From: an uncultured bacterium
Lineage (GTDB): Bacteria > Myxococcota_A > UBA796 > CAJQPC01
DNA length: 37,687 nucleotides
Assembly: GCA_905480105.1 (NCBI GenBank)
Contig: CAJQPC010000109.1
Location: forward strand, 1 to 37,687
Direction: 5' to 3'
Part shown: positions 25,810 to 34,408 of the stretch, piece by piece
How the letters are laid out: every line of letters starts with the position of its first letter
Position numbering within the stretch: the first letter of the stretch is position 1
The notes under the pieces: model-generated
Database searches by the model: none
Seen by the model: the letters and a program-made list of their open reading frames with translations, nothing else
Told to the model about the DNA's origin: nothing
Program-made: the position numbers and the translations under genes

Positions 25810-25817
25810 CAAATGAC

Positions 25818-25840
25818 AGGGCCAAGGCGGCCCAGGCCCT
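25818..25840. repeat. Inverted repeat in the convergent gap after the propeller/thioredoxin gene
   Basis: AGGGCC (25818-25823) can pair with GGCCCT (25835-25840), and the internal GGGCC/GGCCC pair (25819-25823, 25829-25833) offers an alternative fold. It lies eight bases after the stop of the plus-strand gene and about 70 bases from the end of the convergent CotH gene. No T-run is present, so a terminator role is only possible. Confidence 0.3.
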
Positions 25841-25910
25841 ATCGAACCCTGCTCACAGGGACCGCCGCGCTGAATCGCCGGAGTAGCTTGGACGGCACGC
25901 TCTGTGCCGC

Positions 25911-28900
25911 TCAGTAGAGCCCGGCCGCCCTGAGTTGCTCGATGAGCACGTCACTGCGGGTTGGAAAGTACTCCTCGTTCAGGCGGCGCCGCTCTTCGGC
26001 CCATTCCACATCGCGGGTGTAGGGCTCCTCGCGGGCTGCATCACCCCAGCGGGCGCTCTCGCCGAGGATCGCGTTCTCGATCTCACTGGCCCGCGACTCC
26101 CACCGAGCCAAGCTCTCCGTTGGGCTCAAGGCGCCACCTGGCCCCAAGTGCTCTGCTGCGCGGGCAGCGTACTCTGCACGAAAGTCTTCGTTACTCCTTA
26201 GTTTTGCGTAGACATGACTGACAGAGCCGGCCACATCCACGTCCACGTTGATGTCATCGCCGGCATCCCAGATGCTGTACTCCATGTCCCAGACAAAGAA
26301 CCGGAAGCGCGCGCCAGCGACCCGATGGCGGACCCCGCGCATGTTGTTGTGGCTGAACAGCTCTGGGCCATCGCGGTTGCCGGTGTACTGGTGGATCAAC
26401 ATGTAGTCGATGAGGTCATCGATCTCGATCAGATCGGCGACCGCTTGGTAAGCGTCGGCATCGGAGAGATCGGCATCGGAGAGCGCCAGCAGAGCCTCGT
26501 AGGCCAACAGGTCGCCGTCGATCGCCTCGTTCGTGGTCGTCCGTCGGTTGATGGCGTCGTACGCCTCCGCATCCCCACCAAAGCGCTCAGCGCCAAAGTC
26601 CGCATCTGGGCGCTCCACCGCCATGTAGAGGCCCCAGTACAGACCGTTGAGGTAGAGATGCACATAAGCGGCGTGGCCTCCCTCCTTTCCCATCGCGATG
26701 GCGGTGTCGCGCGCGAAGGCGTCGCGAATGTACTGCGCCTGCTCGGGGTCGCGAAAGTCCTGCCAGCTTCGGCTGCCCTGAGCGCGCAGCACAATGCTGT
26801 CGAAGCGGTCCACCGGCGCGTCTGGGAAGAGCGGATACGCCATCTTCCCCTCGCCATACTCGCTGCGAAACTCAAGTCTCAAACTGTGTTTCAGACTGCT
26901 TGAGTGCGGCCGCCAACCATAGCCGTGCACGCGAACGCCACAGTCGCCCTGGAAGCTGCTGCCATCTGGCTCGATGATCTCAACGCTCGCTGAGCGCTCC
27001 CACTCTTCGCCCCGCTGGGTCGAGTGGATGTAGATGCCAGACGCCTCACCCCACAGGTCCTCATCTCGCATCACGAGCGAGAGCACCGGGATCTCTTTCA
27101 TCCCGGCACGCAAGTCCGCCTGGTACTCGGGTGCATCCACGATTTCTGGATCCATTTCATAGTCGGCTGCGACTGCGGACTGGCCGAACCCAGTCCAAGT
27201 CTCTGGCAAGCCCAGCGGCGCAGACGGCTGAGAGAGAACGGCTTTTAGGTCCAGGAAGGTGTGGGTCACTACCGGACTCTCCCCCCAGTCGCTGCGCATC
27301 GCCACAGCCCGCAACAAGCTGGTGCTCGAGAGCTCGAGGGTGACTTCCGAGCCCCCTCCAGACAGGCCATTGTCCGCGCTCGGCGCGGTTCCGTCGAGGG
27401 TGTAGACGATCTCTGCACCCGCCGTGGCGGTGGAGATCTTCACCATCGTCGGGCCCTCGATCCAGCCCCGCTCGGGGCTGACGATTGGGGCCTCGACAAA
27501 ACCCTGAAGGCCCAAGCCATTGGGGGCCCCAGGCGTTGGCTCCTCGAACCAGGCAACCTCGTCGCTGACTGTATCAATGACTTCAGCCGTCAGCGTCAGC
27601 CCCAGCAAGGCGTCCTCGCCGTCGACATCCACAAGCCGAATCGCGAGCACTTCCCCGACCCCCAACGGCAGGGTGAACACCGCTGGTGCTTCCACTTGCA
27701 CGGACTCCAAAGCGGACAAGTTGGACGCGGCCACAGGCTCCCCGTCCAAAAAGGCCTCAAAGGCGTCGTCGGCACGAACGGCTAGCGTCACGCGATTCGG
27801 CGACGTGCTTGGCTCCGGGATCAGGACCCGCACAGCCGCCTCCCCTCCAGCGAGCAGCTCCCGAGCGTCGGTCTGAATCCAGGCGTCGTAGGGTGCGCGA
27901 AGGGCGCCGGTCACCTTCAGCTCTCCCAATGAGAGCCACTCGCTGCTGTTCACGCCGTTTACTGCCTCTTTCGACACCCGCACGAAGCGGCCCTGGAGCT
28001 CCGCATCCAATCCGGCATCCAGGGTGTCGCCAGGAGTGATCGGTGTAGAACCCTCCGAGACCGGGTTGAGCACCGCTGAGGCCCAAACCGGCTGCTCGTC
28101 GCTGTCCAGCACATCGACGGTGATGTTGTAGAGGCGCTCCCCACAGCAGCTCAGGCGGTTGAGGACCTGAATCGACGTGATCGAGGCCATCCCACCCAAA
28201 TCAACTTGGAGCCATGGAAACAGGTCTCCATCGCCGGTGTGGCTGAAGGTGTCCAACTCTCCGTCGACCGCCTGCGCCCCGCTGAAGCCGTAGCCATCAG
28301 AGGACTGCTCCGTAGCTGCTAAAAGAGCGAGCGCGGCAGAGGATACGTCCACCGCATCGAACCCCACCGGAAGGATCACAGGCTCCCAGTCGGAGTCCGA
28401 CAGCGACGGGTCGGACCAGCCCAGTGGCGGCCCGGCCGCCATCCGCGCGGCGTCACCATCATCGACCAACACCTCAGCATCCACACTCTGCGGCCGCCCC
28501 CAGCTCACATCCGGCAGCTGAGGTCCAAAGTCGACCCGGTCCACGAGAGAGCCCTTCGTGTCCCGCAGCTCCAGCGACTCGCCGTCCCGGTCGAGCCCAA
28601 AGGTGAGCGTTGAGCTCAGCACCACGAGGAACTCGCCTGGTATCAGCACTGCCTCGGAGAATGTCTCAGGCTCCGAGCCATCGCTCAACGTCCAGCCCCT
28701 CAGGTCCACCGATGCTGGACCGGGGTTGTACAGCTCGATCCAGTCTGGTGTCTCCCCATCGATGACCAGGAAGTCCTCATTGTCCGCCATCAGCTCTGTG
28801 ATGATCACGCTTCGTGAGGCCCCTGGCGGAAGGGAGTCCGGCAGGCCGGAGTCCGAGTCCGCCGGTTCTGCAGAAACACCGCCCGGCTCCGCGTTGCAAC

Positions 28901-28937
28901 CACCCAGGAGAATGAAAAGGAGGCTGAGGTAAATCAT
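25911..28937 (-). CDS. CotH-kinase-family lipoprotein with lamin-tail and discoidin-like domains
   Basis: This 1008-residue precursor has a signal peptide and lipobox LGGC (C14), then an acidic DSDSGLPDSL linker. A lamin-tail domain (about 42-140) contains IITELMADNEDFLVIDGE and PDWIELYNPG. A discoidin/F5-8C-like domain (about 200-345) contains AVDGELDTF and WLQVDLGG. A chitobiase-like Ig stretch contains IVYTLDGTAPSADNG. The last part (about 620-960) is CotH-like, with GVRVHGYGWRPHSSSLKHSL, FDSIVLRAQGSRSWQDF, YIRDAFARD and LYMAVERPD. CotH proteins are atypical kinases known from spore coat phosphorylation. In secreted lipoproteins of this kind the target is unknown; surface-protein phosphorylation is an inference. 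The RTX lipoprotein gene lies upstream, past a hairpin terminator. Confidence 0.9.
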   Translation of the reverse strand: MIYLSLLFILLGGCNAEPGGVSAEPADSDSGLPDSLPPGASRSVIITELMADNEDFLVIDGETPDWIELYNPGPASVDLRGWTLSDGSEPETFSEAVLIPGEFLVVLSSTLTFGLDRDGESLELRDTKGSLVDRVDFGPQLPDVSWGRPQSVDAEVLVDDGDAARMAAGPPLGWSDPSLSDSDWEPVILPVGFDAVDVSSAALALLAATEQSSDGYGFSGAQAVDGELDTFSHTGDGDLFPWLQVDLGGMASITSIQVLNRLSCCGERLYNITVDVLDSDEQPVWASAVLNPVSEGSTPITPGDTLDAGLDAELQGRFVRVSKEAVNGVNSSEWLSLGELKVTGALRAPYDAWIQTDARELLAGGEAAVRVLIPEPSTSPNRVTLAVRADDAFEAFLDGEPVAASNLSALESVQVEAPAVFTLPLGVGEVLAIRLVDVDGEDALLGLTLTAEVIDTVSDEVAWFEEPTPGAPNGLGLQGFVEAPIVSPERGWIEGPTMVKISTATAGAEIVYTLDGTAPSADNGLSGGGSEVTLELSSTSLLRAVAMRSDWGESPVVTHTFLDLKAVLSQPSAPLGLPETWTGFGQSAVAADYEMDPEIVDAPEYQADLRAGMKEIPVLSLVMRDEDLWGEASGIYIHSTQRGEEWERSASVEIIEPDGSSFQGDCGVRVHGYGWRPHSSSLKHSLRLEFRSEYGEGKMAYPLFPDAPVDRFDSIVLRAQGSRSWQDFRDPEQAQYIRDAFARDTAIAMGKEGGHAAYVHLYLNGLYWGLYMAVERPDADFGAERFGGDAEAYDAINRRTTTNEAIDGDLLAYEALLALSDADLSDADAYQAVADLIEIDDLIDYMLIHQYTGNRDGPELFSHNNMRGVRHRVAGARFRFFVWDMEYSIWDAGDDINVDVDVAGSVSHVYAKLRSNEDFRAEYAARAAEHLGPGGALSPTESLARWESRASEIENAILGESARWGDAAREEPYTRDVEWAEERRRLNEEYFPTRSDVLIEQLRAAGLY

Positions 28938-28999
28938 CGGGCCAGTCTACCGCAGGCAGCAGGACCGGAGGCGACCCAATCTAACGACACGACACAGAA

Positions 29000-29029
29000 C
29001 AGCCCGGCCCCTGCAAAGGGACCGGGCTG
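29000..29029 (-). terminator. Hairpin terminator after the RTX lipoprotein gene
   Basis: CAGCCCGG and CCGGGCTG pair over 8 bp. After one mismatch a further 4 bp (CCCT/AGGG) pair around a GCAA loop, giving a strong 13-position stem. It starts about 25 bases after the minus-strand stop at 29054. The following minus-strand bases are T-rich but not a pure T-run (TTCTGTGTCGTG), so termination may be partial. Confidence 0.6.
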
Positions 29030-29053
29030 CCGGGTCATCGAGTCTGCGTTCTG

Positions 29054-32000
29054 CTACTTGGCGCCCACATCCTGAGGAGGCTCGACCATGGCATCGCACT
29101 GACTCTCAACAGGCAGGGCTGCGCAGGTCGAGAAGCTGGGGGCTGCGTGAACGGCGCCCCAGCCACTGGGCCAGTCATCGGTGCTGCGGCTTGGATCATC
29201 GCCCGTTCCGCGCCGCAGCTTGTCCTTCTTGTTGTCACCATCTCCGTACATCGTGTCCACGTCGCTGTTGCCCCAGTGGCGGTCCTTCTTGTCGTCGTTG
29301 GTGCCGGAGCCATCCGTGTCACCGCTCATGGTGTCGTCGCCCTTCTGGCCGAAGGCGAAGTCCTTCCCGCGCGAAGCCTGAATAAAGTCGCTGTCGGTGC
29401 CGCCGAACACAAAGGCCCGAGTCGTAGAAGATGCGCCCTGAGAGGTGGATCCGGTTGCGCTGATGTCGTCGTCTCCGCTGCCGCCCAGCGCGATGCCCAA
29501 TGCACCGGTTGGCGAGAGATACAGGTGGTCGGAATCACTGCCGCCCATGAGCAGGGCCAAGGTGGTACCCGTCTGGCTCACGATGTCCTCGCCGTCGCCA
29601 CCGATGCCCACCATTGTGGTCTCAATGTCATCGGCACCGCTACCGCCGAGTCCAGCACCCATGCTCAGGGCCAGGTCGTCTCCATCTCCACCCAGGGACA
29701 CATCAAAGTCCTCGTCGCCGGACATGCAGTCCGACTCCGAGCCGCCAAAGAACAGGTCCAAGGTCGCGCCGCCGTGCAGGGTGTCTGCCCCAGCGCCGCC
29801 GAGAATCACATCCAGGTTCACACCGCCTTGGACCCTGTCGTCCCCATCGCCGCCCACCAGGATTCCGATGCCGTCGTTGCCGAAGAGGGTGTCGGAGTCA
29901 CCGTTTCCTAAGAGCACGTCCAGGTCCGCACCGCCCACAATCTGGTCATCGCCATCGGATCCAAAGATCACGTTGAGCCCGTCTTCTCCCCAGATGCAGT
30001 CGTTTCCATCGGCGCCCATGAGCAGGTCTACCGCGCCCGCGCCGCCAAAGATGACGTCGTCTCCGTCGCTGGCAAAGGCGATGTCGATGCCGTCCTCGCC
30101 ATCCATCCAGTCGTCGCCTCCGTTGCCCAAGAGCACGTCCATGCCGTCACCACCGATGACCACGTCGGTCTCAGCACCGCCGATGACCAAGTCGACCGCT
30201 CCTGCGTCTCCCTGCACCCAGTCGCGGCCAGCACCGCCGATGACCAGGTCGATGCCTTCGCCGCCGGAGACGGTGTCGTTGTCGCTTCCGCCGATGGCCA
30301 AGTCCAGGCCATCGTTGCCGTTCACAAAGTCCCGGCCGCTGCCTCCAAGCGCAATGTCAAAGCCTTCGCCGCCGCTGGCGGTGTCGTCGCCGCTGCCACC
30401 CAGGACCAGGTCCAGACCACCGGGACCACCGTCCAGGATGTCGTCACCGCTGTTTCCGACCACCAAGTCAAAGCCAGATCCACCGTTGACGATGTCATCG
30501 CCCTTGCCACCAAAGACCAGGTCCAGGTTGTCTCCACCGTCCAAAATGTCATCACCCCTGCAGCCGAAGACCAGGTCCAAGCCTCCCATTCCGTTGATGG
30601 TGTCGTCGTGCTTGGAGCCTATCATCAGGTCAAAGCGCGGCGAGCCGGTCAGGGTGTCGTCGCCCTGGCCGCCAAAGTGGAAGCTGCCGATGGGCAGGGG
30701 CACGCTGTCAATATCGATGCTTCCTGGGCGCAGGTTGACCATCGTGTCGTCGCCCCACTGACCAAAGAGAAAGTCGATTCCAGCACCGCCATCGATGGTG
30801 TCGTTGCCGGCCGTCGCGGCGGTCAGGCCGTCTCCAAAGATGATGTCGGTGTACCCAAATTCCGTCAGATCCGTGTCGTCATAGTCGGGGTCCGAGCCGC
30901 TGATCACGTCGTTGCCACGGCCACCAAAGACCACGCTGCCCAGGTCCAGTTCCACCTCTACGCCAAAGATGGTGAAGGAGTAGGAGGCCCCCTCCCCGGC
31001 ATAGATCAGGTCGTCTCCGCTGCCACCCAAGAGCAGCTCATGCTGGTCACCACCGTGGATCTCGTCGTTGCCCGGCCCCCCCATAATGAGCTCGTGGCCC
31101 TTCAGGCCGTTCATGCAGTCGTTGCCCTTGCCGCCCCACATGACCTCAAAGCCCGACGCATTGTCACCGCCTCGAATCACGTCGTCGAAGGGGGTGCCAA
31201 CGATGATGCCCACACCCGCCAGCGACACATCAAAGACCGGGGTGGTGCCCATGCACGCCCCAGCGCTGCTGTTCTCTTTCGAGGTCGCCGACCCGCTGGG
31301 CGCAGGGCTCGCACCGCCGCCAGACTCCGCAAACATGTCGGCGCCTACAACCGCCTGGATCACGTTGTCGGCGGCATCCGCAGGAGCACGCCACCCAACC
31401 ACACCCCAGCTAGCTCCGCCGTCGCCATCCATGGCGCCGCCGTACTGGCTCTCCACATCGCCCTGGGCGGCCGTTGCCAAGGCCTCGCCGGTGGCCGCAG
31501 AGCCCTCTGCGTTGTTCCCCATGTCCATATAGGGGGTCTCGTCGGCCAGGGTTGGGTCAACCACAGGCTCGGCGCCAATGGCCTCCTCTACGCAGTCTTC
31601 TATGGCAATCAGGTCGGACTCTTGCCGTGCCAGGTAGCTCTCAAAGGCCACTTCCTTCTCGTATTCACGCTGATCGGTCATCTCCCCATCCACCTTGCGG
31701 CCGTCGTAGTCGTCGCCAGCAACGTCGGGGAAGTACTGGTCAGCGGTGGCCTCAATCTCGTCCCCAAAGCCTTCCAGCTCGTCCAAGCAGGCCTCGATGG
31801 CGGCTTGAAGAGCAGCGGGGTCTGGGGCACTTGCTTCCAGAGCGGCGGACTCGCTGCTGGCCAGGGAAGAGTCTGCCAACGCTTGGGCCTCAATCAGGCC
31901 CAGCTCACTCTCCACGTCAGTGGCCCAGCTCGCCATCCCGGACGTCTCATTCTCAGCCGCGTCCAAATCGCTGCTGTCGGTGAGCACCAGCACGCCATCC

Positions 32001-32554
32001 TGCATCAGGGCTTGAGTCCCGGTGACCTGCTCATAGGCCAGGGTGATGAGGGCCTCGGCCTGAAGGTCCTGATCCAGAGCCCAGTTGGCTCGAATCTGGT
32101 CACTGGCGGCGGTGACCTGGTCGTGCTTGGTGACCATCTCGGCGGTGTTGGCGCTGGCCCGCAGGTCCTCAAAGGCGTCCTCTTCAGTGTCCAAGTAGGA
32201 GAATGGCGCGTCGTCCTGCATGGAGCCTTGGAGCTTGACCGTGTAGTCCGGGGCGCTCACGTAGCTGGGGGTGGTCACGTAGATGCCGAGCGCGTCATCT
32301 GCAGTGACCGTGACCTGGGCGCCCAAACCGGCAGTGACCGCAAAGCTTCCGCTGGAGTCGATGCTGCCGTCGCTGGGGTCGATGATCCAGTAGTCAAAGC
32401 TACCAGGCTTGGCGTCGGCGGCGAGAATCAGGCCGGGGTCAACAGTCAGGCTGTGGCTGCTTCCGGAGGGGACCGGGCAGGCGGTGAGCAATGGCAGGCC
32501 TAAGAGCCCAAGCCCAACGAGAAGGGTCGAACGAGTGTTTCGGCGAAGTACCAT
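29054..32554 (-). CDS. RTX-repeat lipoprotein
   Basis: This 1166-residue precursor has a signal (STLLVGLGLLGLPLLTAC) with lipobox LTAC. An earlier in-frame ATG at 32656 exists, but the ATG at 32552-32554 has GGAGG five bases upstream and a proper signal peptide. Residues up to about 440 form an alpha-rich, acidic region. From about 445 to 960 there are RTX-type Ca2+-binding nonapeptides (GGxGxDxUx), the best part being a run of about 17 units of 18 residues, for example DLVFGGKGDDIVNGGSGF. The C-terminal part is less regular and rich in Asp and Lys. RTX repeats fold as Ca2+-dependent beta-rolls and usually occur in type I secreted proteins. Here the Sec/lipobox leader suggests a surface-held lipoprotein, perhaps for adhesion. 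Confidence 0.88.
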   Translation of the reverse strand: MVLRRNTRSTLLVGLGLLGLPLLTACPVPSGSSHSLTVDPGLILAADAKPGSFDYWIIDPSDGSIDSSGSFAVTAGLGAQVTVTADDALGIYVTTPSYVSAPDYTVKLQGSMQDDAPFSYLDTEEDAFEDLRASANTAEMVTKHDQVTAASDQIRANWALDQDLQAEALITLAYEQVTGTQALMQDGVLVLTDSSDLDAAENETSGMASWATDVESELGLIEAQALADSSLASSESAALEASAPDPAALQAAIEACLDELEGFGDEIEATADQYFPDVAGDDYDGRKVDGEMTDQREYEKEVAFESYLARQESDLIAIEDCVEEAIGAEPVVDPTLADETPYMDMGNNAEGSAATGEALATAAQGDVESQYGGAMDGDGGASWGVVGWRAPADAADNVIQAVVGADMFAESGGGASPAPSGSATSKENSSAGACMGTTPVFDVSLAGVGIIVGTPFDDVIRGGDNASGFEVMWGGKGNDCMNGLKGHELIMGGPGNDEIHGGDQHELLLGGSGDDLIYAGEGASYSFTIFGVEVELDLGSVVFGGRGNDVISGSDPDYDDTDLTEFGYTDIIFGDGLTAATAGNDTIDGGAGIDFLFGQWGDDTMVNLRPGSIDIDSVPLPIGSFHFGGQGDDTLTGSPRFDLMIGSKHDDTINGMGGLDLVFGCRGDDILDGGDNLDLVFGGKGDDIVNGGSGFDLVVGNSGDDILDGGPGGLDLVLGGSGDDTASGGEGFDIALGGSGRDFVNGNDGLDLAIGGSDNDTVSGGEGIDLVIGGAGRDWVQGDAGAVDLVIGGAETDVVIGGDGMDVLLGNGGDDWMDGEDGIDIAFASDGDDVIFGGAGAVDLLMGADGNDCIWGEDGLNVIFGSDGDDQIVGGADLDVLLGNGDSDTLFGNDGIGILVGGDGDDRVQGGVNLDVILGGAGADTLHGGATLDLFFGGSESDCMSGDEDFDVSLGGDGDDLALSMGAGLGGSGADDIETTMVGIGGDGEDIVSQTGTTLALLMGGSDSDHLYLSPTGALGIALGGSGDDDISATGSTSQGASSTTRAFVFGGTDSDFIQASRGKDFAFGQKGDDTMSGDTDGSGTNDDKKDRHWGNSDVDTMYGDGDNKKDKLRRGTGDDPSRSTDDWPSGWGAVHAAPSFSTCAALPVESQCDAMVEPPQDVGAK
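29690..30608 (-). repeat. Coding tandem repeat, about 17 units of 54 bases
   Basis: Within the RTX gene the protein repeats every 18 residues (two nonapeptides), so the DNA repeats about every 54 bases in phase with the code. The units are diverged at the base level, sharing LDLVxGG and GDDxxxGG steps. Boundaries are approximate. Slippage or recombination could change the copy number. Confidence 0.7.
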
Positions 32555-32559
32555 GGTGT

Positions 32560-32564
32560 CCTCC
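32560..32564 (-). promoter_or_regulatory. Ribosome binding site deciding the RTX gene start
   Basis: GGAGG on the minus strand is five bases from the ATG at 32554 and favours it over the in-frame ATG at 32656. Confidence 0.7.
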
Positions 32565-32569
32565 AGGAC

Positions 32570-32599
32570 GTGTTGTCTGGAACCAAGGTAGACAAACAC
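32570..32599 (-). promoter_or_regulatory. Inverted repeat in the RTX leader
   Basis: GTGTTGTCT (32570-32578) and AGACAAACAC (32590-32599) are inverted copies, with one extra base in the second arm and an 11-base spacer. The element lies 16-45 bases upstream of the RTX start codon, between glpD and the RTX gene. It could be an operator or an mRNA leader hairpin near the ribosome binding site. No factor can be named. Confidence 0.4.
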
Positions 32600-32636
32600 T
32601 CCTTTTCCCGAATCCCCCCAAGACCTTACCGCCCCC

Positions 32637-34310
32637 CTACTCCGATGAGATTTCATCCTTCCAACGCCGAGACATCTCTACCTCTGCCTGGTACGCGATG
32701 ATCTCCTGAACCTTGCGCGTATCGCTCCACCCCAACAGCTCCTTCATGCGCTGCGCAATTTTCTCCACTGCGCCCAGACCTTGATTTCGGTCGCGGAAGA
32801 AGAGCTGCGTCCGCCGCTCCATCACGTCGGTCACCGTTTGGGCCAGCTCCTCGTTCACGGCCCAATCGACCAGGGCCATGATCTCCGGACGCCCATCCGC
32901 CAAAGGCTCCAGCATGCGCTGGTCCTGTATGGCCATCTTTGCGATGTCCACGCCTCGGGTACCGTAGCGCTCGGCCATAAACAAGCAGGTCTTCTCAGGC
33001 AGCTTGCCCTGAGCGGCTTGACTGACCAGCTCAGCCACCGCGTGTGCGTTGTCATCTTCCGGCCAGCCCACACCACCGGGAAGAGGCTCACGACCGGTGC
33101 GTGGGTCTTCCAGAGGCCGGTCCGCAAAGCCCTGGGTCATCTTAATCATGTCCATGGCCTTGGAGACCACCTCCCCGCCCATGCGCCGGTAGGTCGTCAA
33201 CTTGCCCCCTGCGATGGTGATGAGCCCGTCTTTAGAGATATGAATCTCATGCTCGCGGGAAACACTCGACTCGCTCGCCCCCTCCTGGCTGATCAAGGGC
33301 CGCAGCCCCGCCCAAGTAGAGGTCACGTCTTCCCGCTGCAAGGCCGCCTTGGGGAAGTAGCTGTTGGCCGCATCGATCAGGTAGTCAATGTCCGAAAGCT
33401 CCGCGCAGACATGGGCCGGGTCACCCTCGTAGTAGGTGTCCGTGGTGCCGATGTAGGTCTCCGTTCCCCATGGAATGGCAAAGAGCACGCGCTTGTCCAC
33501 CGGATGGTTGATCACCACAGCGTACTGGATGGGCAGCCGGTCTCCAGGCACCACGATGTGCACGCCCTTGGTAGGCGCCAGCAACTTGCCGTGCTCGTCG
33601 GCCATCGCGCGCAGCTTGTCGGTCCAAGGGCCAGTGGCGTTGATGACCGCCGTAGCCTTGATCTCGATCTCGCCCAGACCGTCCGGCAGCTGATCCCGCA
33701 CGCGCACCCCGCAGACCCGGCCGTTGTCGTTGTGCATCAGGCCGGTCACCTTGGCGTGGGTGAGAATCTGGGCCCCAGCCTGATTGGCGTCCAGCACGGT
33801 CTCCAGGGTAAGACGTGCATCGTCGGTGGCGCAGTCCCAATACAGCGGGACCCCCTTGAGCCCCTTGGAGGTGAGCAGTGGCTCGATCTCTAAGGCCTGC
33901 TTGGGGGAGTAAGCCTCGTGCAGCTTGGGAGAGCGGAACATGCTCAGGCCGTCGTAGAGCCACAGCCCAGCACGCAGGGTGTTCACGCCCACCCGGCTGT
34001 GGTCGAAGATGGGGAACATAAAGCCCAGCGGGTTCACCAAGTGCGGCGCGATGTCCTGGAGCGTCTTGCGCTCGGAGACCGCTTCAAAGACCAAGGAAAA
34101 CTCGTACTGCTCCAAGTAGCGCAGCCCGCCATGCACCAACTTAGAGGAGCGAGAGCTGGTGCCGGAGGCAATGTCATCGGCCTCGACCATGGCAACCCGC
34201 AGACCGCGGCGAGCAGCGTCACGCACCGCACCTGCGCCAGTGATGCCGCCGCCAACAACCACAATGTCGAACTGTGTCTGGCTGGCTCGCTCGAAAACCT
34301 GCTGGCGCAT
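32637..34310 (-). CDS. glpD: Aerobic glycerol-3-phosphate dehydrogenase GlpD
   Basis: GlpD oxidises sn-glycerol 3-phosphate to dihydroxyacetone phosphate with FAD and passes electrons to quinone at the inner membrane. The 557-residue product begins with the FAD fold FDIVVVGGGITGAGAVRDAA (GxGxxG about residues 20-27). It has the family motifs SSRSSKLVHGGLRYLEQYEF, VINATGPWTD, FAIPWGTETYIGTTDTYY, STWAGLRPL and ITIAGGKLTTYRRM. Length and motifs are normal for the family. The start is the ATG at 34308-34310. It is divergent from the unknown gene at 34409, with 98 bases between, and is followed after about 82 bases by the RTX gene. No glpF or glpK is near. Confidence 0.96.
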   Translation of the reverse strand: MRQQVFERASQTQFDIVVVGGGITGAGAVRDAARRGLRVAMVEADDIASGTSSRSSKLVHGGLRYLEQYEFSLVFEAVSERKTLQDIAPHLVNPLGFMFPIFDHSRVGVNTLRAGLWLYDGLSMFRSPKLHEAYSPKQALEIEPLLTSKGLKGVPLYWDCATDDARLTLETVLDANQAGAQILTHAKVTGLMHNDNGRVCGVRVRDQLPDGLGEIEIKATAVINATGPWTDKLRAMADEHGKLLAPTKGVHIVVPGDRLPIQYAVVINHPVDKRVLFAIPWGTETYIGTTDTYYEGDPAHVCAELSDIDYLIDAANSYFPKAALQREDVTSTWAGLRPLISQEGASESSVSREHEIHISKDGLITIAGGKLTTYRRMGGEVVSKAMDMIKMTQGFADRPLEDPRTGREPLPGGVGWPEDDNAHAVAELVSQAAQGKLPEKTCLFMAERYGTRGVDIAKMAIQDQRMLEPLADGRPEIMALVDWAVNEELAQTVTDVMERRTQLFFRDRNQGLGAVEKIAQRMKELLGWSDTRKVQEIIAYQAEVEMSRRWKDEISSE

Positions 34311-34395
34311 CTGGACTCCACTCGCTTCAAAGCCACTTAACCAGCTACATGGCCCTCCGAGGGTGGCACTGGCGTGTTAGTCAAAGGCAGCGAAA

Positions 34396-34402
34396 AGGAG
34401 GT
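34396..34402 (+). promoter_or_regulatory. Strong ribosome binding site
   Basis: AGGAGGT lies six bases before the ATG at 34409 and fixes that start, although the frame is open further upstream to 34274. Confidence 0.8.
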
Positions 34403-34408
34403 CCTCCC

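Noticed and set aside
29690-30608. The repeated block as a CRISPR array
   Set aside because: The repeats have no constant repeat/spacer pattern, keep a 54-base codon-phased period and translate to RTX nonapeptides.
29445-32503. Long open frames on the plus strand opposite the RTX gene
   Set aside because: They are long only because the RTX repeats are GC-rich and regular. The translations are low-complexity Ser/Pro- or Val/Ala/His-rich text, and the minus strand has a signal peptide, a ribosome binding site and family repeats.
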